Source: Rosa chinensis (lineage: Eukaryota > Streptophyta > Magnoliopsida > Rosales > Rosaceae). From it: a stretch of 64,000 nt of DNA. Both the position numbers and the translations under genes were made by a program. Location of the stretch: NCBI RefSeq assembly GCF_002994745.2, contig NC_037092.1, forward strand, positions 73,249,324 to 73,313,323, in the 5' to 3' direction. Positions 58,571-64,000 of this stretch are shown one piece after another. The notes under the pieces were generated by a model that was given only the letters and a program-made list of their open reading frames with translations, had not been told where the DNA came from and did not search any database. Numbering within the stretch: the stretch's first letter is position 1; each line of letters starts with the position of its first letter.

Positions 58571-59897
58571 AGATGACTCCAGCGCCGCTGGCCTTGGCGC
58601 TAGAGGAGCCGTCCACATGCAGGTTCCAGTCTGACTGCTGGGGAGCTGGCTTTTCAGCGGTCACCATTTCCGTTGCGGGTGGTGCATCGGTTTTGGATTG
58701 ACGCTCGGTGAGCTCAGCAATAAAGTCTGCCACCGCCTGGCCCTTCATGGCGGTTCTTGGTTTGTAATTGATGTCAAACTCGCTGAGCTCAATGGCCCAC
58801 TTGCTGAGGCGCCCCGAATGTTCAGGGTTCTGCATTACTTGTCTCAGCGGTTGATTGGTTAACACATGGATTGTGTGGGCTTGGAAGTACTGGCGGAGGC
58901 GTCTGGCGGCAACGATGAGTGTGAGAGCAAGTTGCTCCAAGGGAGGATACCGTGTGAACACTCCATTCATGCCTCTGCCGGCATAGAACACTAGGAGCTC
59001 GTCCTGGTTCTCCCGCCTGACGATGGCGCAGCTTACCGCTGATTGCGATACCGCTAGGTATATGTATAGTGTCTCGCCTTGCACAGGAATGGAAATGAGT
59101 GGAACTGCCGCCAGGTACTCCTTCAAGCCCTGGAACGCCGCCTGGCACTCTGGGTTCCAGTCGATGACTTTCTTGTGGGTTGTTTTAAGGATTTTGAAAA
59201 ATGGGGCGCACCTGTCGGTCGGTCTGGAGATGAATCGAGACAGGGTGGTTTGCTTGCCCTGGAGGCATTGGACGTGCACCTTCCATTCTGGGTCCTTCAA
59301 GTCGACGATGGCTTGCACCTTATCAGGGTTAGCCTCGATGCCTCGTTCACTGACAATGTAACCTAGAAATTTGCTGGCGGTGACGCCAAAGAAACATTTT
59401 TCTGGGTTGAGGCGCATACCGTAGGCCAAGAGGATGGTTATTATGATTTTGAGATTTGCCACATGTCCGCTAGCTTTTATACTCTTGACCAACATGTCGT
59501 CTAAGTAGACCTCGATTATTTTGCCCAGATGTTCCGCGAACATGGCGTTCATCAGTCGCTGATAAGTTGCTCCTGCGTTCTTCAGACCGAAGGGCATAAC
59601 ATTGTAACAATACAGGCCTTTGTCGGTGGTGAAGGTGGTGCATTCCCGGTCGCCGGGATGCATCTTGATCTGATTATAGCCGGAGAAAGCATCCATCGTG
59701 CTGAGGAGCTCGTGTCCAGCGGTTGCATCGACCAGTTGATCAATTCGGGGTAGTGGGAAACTATCCTTTGGGCATGCCTTGTTAAGATTTTTGAAGTCGA
59801 CACACATCCACCACCTGCCGCTAGGCTTTTTGACCATAACCAGGTTGGAAATCCACTGGGGATAGATGACTTGGCGGATGAACCCAATGCTCTGCAA
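58551..59897 (-). pseudogene. Reverse transcriptase and first RNase H of the Tat element
   Basis: IRQVIYPQWISNLVMVKKPSG split by family motif, then WWMCVDFKNLNKACPKDSFP, MDAFSGYNQIKM (catalytic Asp), MPFGLKNAGATYQRLM, EVYLDDMLVKS (YLDD, catalytic pair), LNPEKCFFGV, FLGYIVSERGIEANP, then the connection and gypsy RNase H (PLISIPVQGETLYIYLAV, with Leu-rich changes; YPPLEQLALTLIVAARRLRQYF). This 448-residue frame is the longest in the window. It is cut off from protease by a frameshift at about 59930. Confidence 0.92.
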
Positions 59898-59934
59898 CTT
59901 GGCAACTTCTTCTCCTATAGCACGGTATTTCTCT

Positions 59935-60594
59935 TCATCGAAGGCTCTGCGCTTCTGCTTGATGGGATAGAATGATGGTGCTCAGCTTGTGCGTGATGAT
60001 TTCAGGGGAGATACCTGGCATGTCTGCATATGACCAGGCAAAGACCGTAGCGTTGTCACGTAGGAACTGAGTGAGTTCCGCCGCCAGCTCTGGGTCTAAT
60101 TGAGCGCCTATGCGGATTGTCCGCTCAGGGTGCTCGTCAGAGATGCTGACAACCTTTAATGAGGTTTCTGGGTTGACCGACTCCTTCTTTACGTACTTCT
60201 TTTCATCATCCTTGGGATCCTCAAAGATATTTGGTGGCGGTACCTGACTCCCTACCACTAGGATCTCATGGCAGCGGGTTGATCGTGCTATAGTAGTTGA
60301 ATAACATTCGCGTGCCAACTGCTGACTTCCCCTGACACAACCTGTGCCGTTGGGTGTGGGGAACTTCATGAGCAGCATATATCCGGCGATGATGCACTTG
60401 AGTTTGTTGTGTGCTGGCCGACCAATGATGGCGTTATATGAGCTGAAACAATCGACAATTATGAACTCCGTATGTATCTCCGCCATACATGGACTAGTAC
60501 CGATCACTAGCCGCATATAGTCAGAACCCAACGGTTGCGTGACGTCACCAGAGAAGCTGAGCAGTGGTTCATGATCTTGGAGTAGTTTTCTGTT
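59935..60594 (-). pseudogene. Protease to RT linker of the Tat element
   Basis: Same frame as gag-protease after a stop at 60595-60597. Reads GSDYMRLVIGT, FIIVDCFSSYNAIIGRPAHNK (split by motif; the usual end of the retropepsin fold, IIGRP), then DPELAAELTQFLRDNATVFAWSYADMPGI, the conserved lead-in to gypsy RT. Confidence 0.85.
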
Positions 60595-62636
60595 TCACTT
60601 AAGGTCGTTGTAACAACCACTGAATATGATGTTGACCGCGGATCCGCTATCTACCAGGATTCTTCCGACTGACATTCTGCCGAGAATGGCCTTGATCAAG
60701 AATGGGTCGTCATGGGGCAGATGTACTCCGCGTTCCTTCTCCTCTGAGAAGGTAATGGGCTCCCAACCAGACTTTGGGAGTTTTGTGGATCTTTCGTAGC
60801 GGATGTTGTAGACTTCCTTTGGGTGATTAGCTCGTGCATAACGCTTTCTTGCCCTGTGAGACATGTTGGTGATTGGAGCACCCCCGTCGATGGTGTTGAT
60901 GTGGCCTAAGGGCTCAATGTCGGCGATCACAGGTGGCGGTTGGCGCACCTTGAATTGCTCCATCTTTCCATCACGGTAGAAGGTCTCAATGGCCGTTTTG
61001 AGAGCATTGCAGCTGTTGGTATTGTGACCGCTGTACTCGTGGTATTTGCACCACCTGCCGGTGTTTCTTGGTTTGCCCGCTTTTGGGTATCTTCCCGGGG
61101 GCGGCGGTGGGATCTGATCCTTGCACTGATTGTATATTTGCTCATACGAGGCTGTGAGGACCGTAAATATTGCATACTGCTGAGAGGACTCCGTCTGTTT
61201 GTTGCGGTTGTCCCCATGGGATGGGCGGTTTCCCTTGTAGTGTTGGTCCTTCTGCCGCTTGTTCTGGTACTGGCCCTGCTGCCACTCCCTCTTTTTGTTA
61301 GTTGGCGGTGTGTTGGGGGTTTTGTTAGCGGTCCCCTGCTGACTGGAGGAGGGTTGTGTTGATTTTGCTAGTATTGCTGGTGGCGGTGGGGTTTCTCCAT
61401 ATGTGATGAATTCTGCTTGGGCATGAATGACCGCCTCACTCATGAGGTGGTCGTATACCGCATTTGGATGATTGTAGTTGAGGTGATAGAGGAATGGCCC
61501 CTTGAGGAGTCCTTGCTTAAAAGCCGCCGAAGCCATTGTTTTATCAAGATCGCGGCACTGAGATGCCGCCGCCCGCCACCTTGTGATGAACGCCTTGAGT
61601 GTTTCCTCCGTATCCTGCTTGATGTTAAACAGTTGGCTTGTATTGTGGTGTCCAGCGGACAGTAGGATGAACCGAGAAAGGAAAGCGTGTGACAATGCCT
61701 GGAATGAGTCAATGGATCCCCACGGGCATTCAAAGAACCAATTCATTGCCTCATTATCCAGCATTTCGCTGAACAAGTGGCATAGGGTGGCGTTATCGAA
61801 TCCTTTGTTGTTGGCGACCTTCTTGAAGGTGTCCATATGGATGAAGGGGTTAGTCTTACCGCTGTAATGTGACATTTTTAGAGTCTTTGCGTACGCCGGC
61901 CTAACAGCCTGCAGAATTGCAGCAGTGAATGGTCCTGGCCTGGATGCGAAAAGTGGATTTGAAATTGGCGTTGGGGTGCTTGATTCCGCTCGGATTAACC
62001 TTTGCTCCAACTGCTGCATCCTTTCCAGTATTTGAGCGGTTGCATCGCCGGCAGGGCCTGGCCAGGCACTCCGCTGGACTGATCCTCGCCTAGGAGCGGG
62101 TGGGTTTCCCTCAGTTCTTGCCCCTGGTCTCGAGCGGTGGGGTTGCAGCGATGATTCTGCCTCCCGCTCTAACATTAACTGGGGCACGGGGGCGGCCCCA
62201 TTCCCAATAGCTCTGGTGGGTCCAGCAGGACCTGCATATGCACGACTGGTGTTGGTATCAATGCGCCGGTACTAGGTCGGATGTGCCTGGTGCTCCGTGA
62301 TTGTTCGCTCCATGCCGGGTTGGCGGTTGCCTCCAGCGTTCTTCTTAGTTCATCAAAACGTGACACCAATGTGGCCACCTGCTTTTGGGGCTCGGCCTTT
62401 TCTTTGCGCTCTTGTTCACGTTCTCTATTTGCCGTATGAAGATCCGCCAATGCCAGCTCGTATAGAGAGGTGAGGTCTTAGCCTGGTGGGCGGCTGCTAA
62501 CTGGGTTTGTCTCACCGCCAGGGTTTACCGGGGTGCTGAATAGTGCGCGGTTGATGTTTACCGCCGGGTTGGTATGTTGGGGAATGGCTGACTGGTCTGC
62601 CTGCGCTTCAGCGTTTCCCCCGCTACCGTTAGTCAT
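60595..62636 (-). pseudogene. Gag and protease start of the Tat element
   Basis: Starts MTNGSGGNAEAQADQ at 62636, then a TAA (about 62480) and a frameshift near 62180, after which a 530-residue frame runs to 60595. It holds the retrotransposon gag domain (YSGKTNPFIHMDTFKKV, WFFECPWGSIDSFQALSHAF, LFNIKQDTEETLKAFITRW), a basic linker, a zinc-knuckle-like motif (CKYHEYSGHNTNSC) and the protease active site VGRILVDSGSAVNIIF. It ends in an in-frame TAA right after the active site. Confidence 0.9.
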
Positions 62637-62670
62637 GGTGATTGTGGCGGGATGACCTTTTGTTCAAGGG

Positions 62671-62689
62671 TTCCCACAGACGGCGCCAA
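62671..62689 (-). promoter_or_regulatory. Primer binding site of the Tat element
   Basis: TTGGCGCCGTCTGTGGGAA on the minus strand, directly inside the 5' LTR; common in Tat-lineage elements. Confidence 0.85.
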
Positions 62690-63200
62690 TGTTAATGCTC
62701 AAAGTCAGGCGGTAGCCGATCTTTCGTTTAACACGGGTCCGGTGGGCGGACCGCTACTCTGAGGATTTGATGGCCTCCGCTAGCTGTCACATGAGAGACA
62801 GGGTGTCAGAGGGAGACCGCGTTGGGCGGTCTTCACTTCTCTGATGCCTAAGTCAGTCAATGCATATAGGCAGCATAACAATAAATGAGTAGTAAAATGC
62901 GTAATTAATGAGGAGAGAGGAGAGAACCTTTTATAGGTGAGAAAAAAGGTTGATCTTCTTCTTGTTTTTGATGTGGGACTGATGTGCTTCGATTCCCAGC
63001 GTCTGGAGCTTCTGACGCTATCTTGGCGCGGCGCTTGGCTGCGCGTCAGCGGTGATCTGGGGGCGATCCGGGGCTCAGGTGGTAGCCCGCCTGGCTGTGC
63101 CTTCGCATGTCACTCCTTTGGTGAGAGTCGGTACCTCTGGCGGTACAATGAGCGTGGCTCATTATAGCTAATTATGCTTGCAAACGCACATGTAGGTACA
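62690..63200 (-). repeat. 5' LTR of the Tat element
   Basis: 511 bp, near-identical to 51634-52143; followed by the TSD CTCAC. Confidence 0.93.
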
Positions 63201-63213
63201 CTCACCTTAGCTC

Positions 63214-63370
63214 TAGGCCTCATCAAAAAGCCCGCGGATCAAGTGGGCCGATGGAGGCCCGCCGACCCGCAGGGCTTTTGGCCCGGCCCGACCCGTTAAA
63301 AAACCCGCAAAAGCCCGCCTTGGTGGGCCGATGGAGGCCCGCAAAAAAGCCCGCAAAAACCCGGCCCGGC
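63214..63370 (+). mobile_element. Second copy of the hAT 5' end, truncated
   Basis: Starts TAGGCCTCATCAAAAAGCCC and aligns with 13104-13262 with many differences in the GGCCCG array. It is cut at ACCCGGCCCGGC by the start of another LTR. It lies 8 bp from the Tat element's TSD. Confidence 0.85.
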
Positions 63371-64000
63371 TGATAGGAGCATTTAAATGTGGTATTTTAA
63401 TAGTTAATTCCTCACATTTTGCTTAGTTAATTCCTTAACGAATCGATTTTTAACTCAATTTCTATTTTTTAGGTACATTGGAGTAGATGATGATGAAATG
63501 AGCTGTTTGGCCCCAAAATGAGCATTTTGGCCTGACAAAGCGTGTCTTGGAGAAATTGAGCCAATGAGAAAGCGAGCTAGACAAGAAATGAGGAGTGGCA
63601 GACTAACCATCCGAACTCCAAATGAGTTGAAACTTTCCAGATTCATTCTAGAAAGCCCAAGGATCATTTCTTATGAAGAGTGCCAGAGCTAATTTTGAGT
63701 GGAAGGCCTTCAAACAATCAGTCCAATTTTCAGCAGAAGCAAAACTGGAAAACTGGACCTGTAAGAGGTCCAGCAGCATTTTCGGCCCAACCGCATGGAA
63801 TAAAGCTCTGAAAATTTGTCAGAATGATCTACACTCATAGTGGAACATTTCTTATGAAGAAGTCGAAGGCTCATTCTGAAGTCTTGTTGGAGAAATAATT
63901 GAAGGAATAAAGGGGCAGAAACTGACCTAAAACCAGCTCAATATTCACATGTTCATGTTTCCTACCCACATGAAGAAAGCTAGATGCTTTTCTCTTTTTC
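63371..64000 (+). mobile_element. Start of another LTR retrotransposon (Athila-like LTR), cut by window end
   Basis: Starts TGATAGGAGCATTTAAATG exactly where the hAT sequence stops. The content (CCAAATGAGTTGAAACTTTCC, CTAGAAAGCCCAAGG, ATTTCTTATGAAG repeats) resembles LTRs of Athila-group elements as I remember them. No second LTR is in view, so the assignment is tentative. Confidence 0.55.

Larger units (their letters stand above)
51634..63200 (-). mobile_element. Tat-lineage Ty3/gypsy retrotransposon, 11.6 kb
   Basis: LTRs 51634-52143 and 62690-63200 (510/511 bp, TGTTAATGC to GGTACA) flanked by the perfect duplication CTCAC (51629-51633, 63201-63205). On the minus strand the 5' LTR is the right one; the primer site TTGGCGCCGTCTGTGGGAA is at 62689-62671 and the polypurine tract GGGGACTTGGGGGACT at about 52159-52144. 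Gene order gag, protease, RT, RNase H, second RNase H, integrase, with an additional ORF in antisense beyond integrase. The second RNase H and antisense ORF are marks of the Tat lineage. All coding regions have stops or frameshifts. LTRs are very similar, suggesting a moderately recent insertion. Confidence 0.93.

Overview
The window is eukaryotic, plant nuclear DNA, almost certainly from a eudicot. GT-AG introns, AT-rich intergenic sequence, TATA boxes and plant-specific transposon lineages (Athila, Tat, Ale-like copia, CACTA, hAT) all point that way. Several repeat ends remind me of Rosaceae genomes, but that is an impression and no species can be named. No gene looks like an ordinary intact housekeeping gene. 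The window is a nested transposon landscape with gene fragments and one small gene family that looks functional.

Regions, left to right. 1-4.1 kb: a minus-strand replication protein A large-subunit-like (RPA1/DUF223) pseudogene with a recognisable promoter and conserved intron phases but several frameshifts. 4.37-5.08 kb: a short transposon with ~100-bp terminal inverted repeats and an 8-bp target-site duplication (TSD). 5.9-6.7 kb: an SF3B2 (splicing factor) gene fragment. ~7.4-7.94 kb: the end of a CACTA element. 7,981-20,924: a complete 12.9-kb Athila-like long-terminal-repeat (LTR) element (1.84-kb LTRs, TSD CACAT) with almost no coding capacity, carrying a nested 5.7-kb hAT transposon (TSD GTTATGTT, broken transposase). 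This element, a 2.9-kb probable solo LTR (22,534-25,460) and the CACTA end all sit inside one minus-strand L1-type LINE, whose ORF2 can be followed across the three interruptions.

26,942-46,775: a direct tandem array of a ~5.1-kb unit, four copies, the last incomplete. Each unit holds a LINE endonuclease piece (-), a LINE-type RNase H remnant (+), a two-exon cysteine-rich defensin-like gene (-), and a copia 5' LTR, leader and broken gag (+). The four defensin-like genes are identical in coding sequence, have signal peptides, a TATA box and a polyadenylation motif, and are the most interesting content.

47.3-51.6 kb: a second CACTA terminus, then minus-strand exon fragments of an A-type cyclin and of a REF/SRPP (lipid-droplet associated) protein. 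51,634-63,200: a complete 11.6-kb Tat-lineage Ty3/gypsy element in minus orientation (TSD CTCAC) with gag, protease, RT, two RNase H domains and integrase, all damaged, plus a long intron-containing additional ORF on the opposite strand. 63.2-64.0 kb: a second copy of the hAT 5' end, cut by the start of another Athila-like LTR.

Coordinates of TE ends, TSDs and the defensin-like exons were read base by base; family names rest on remembered motif similarity, not on a search.
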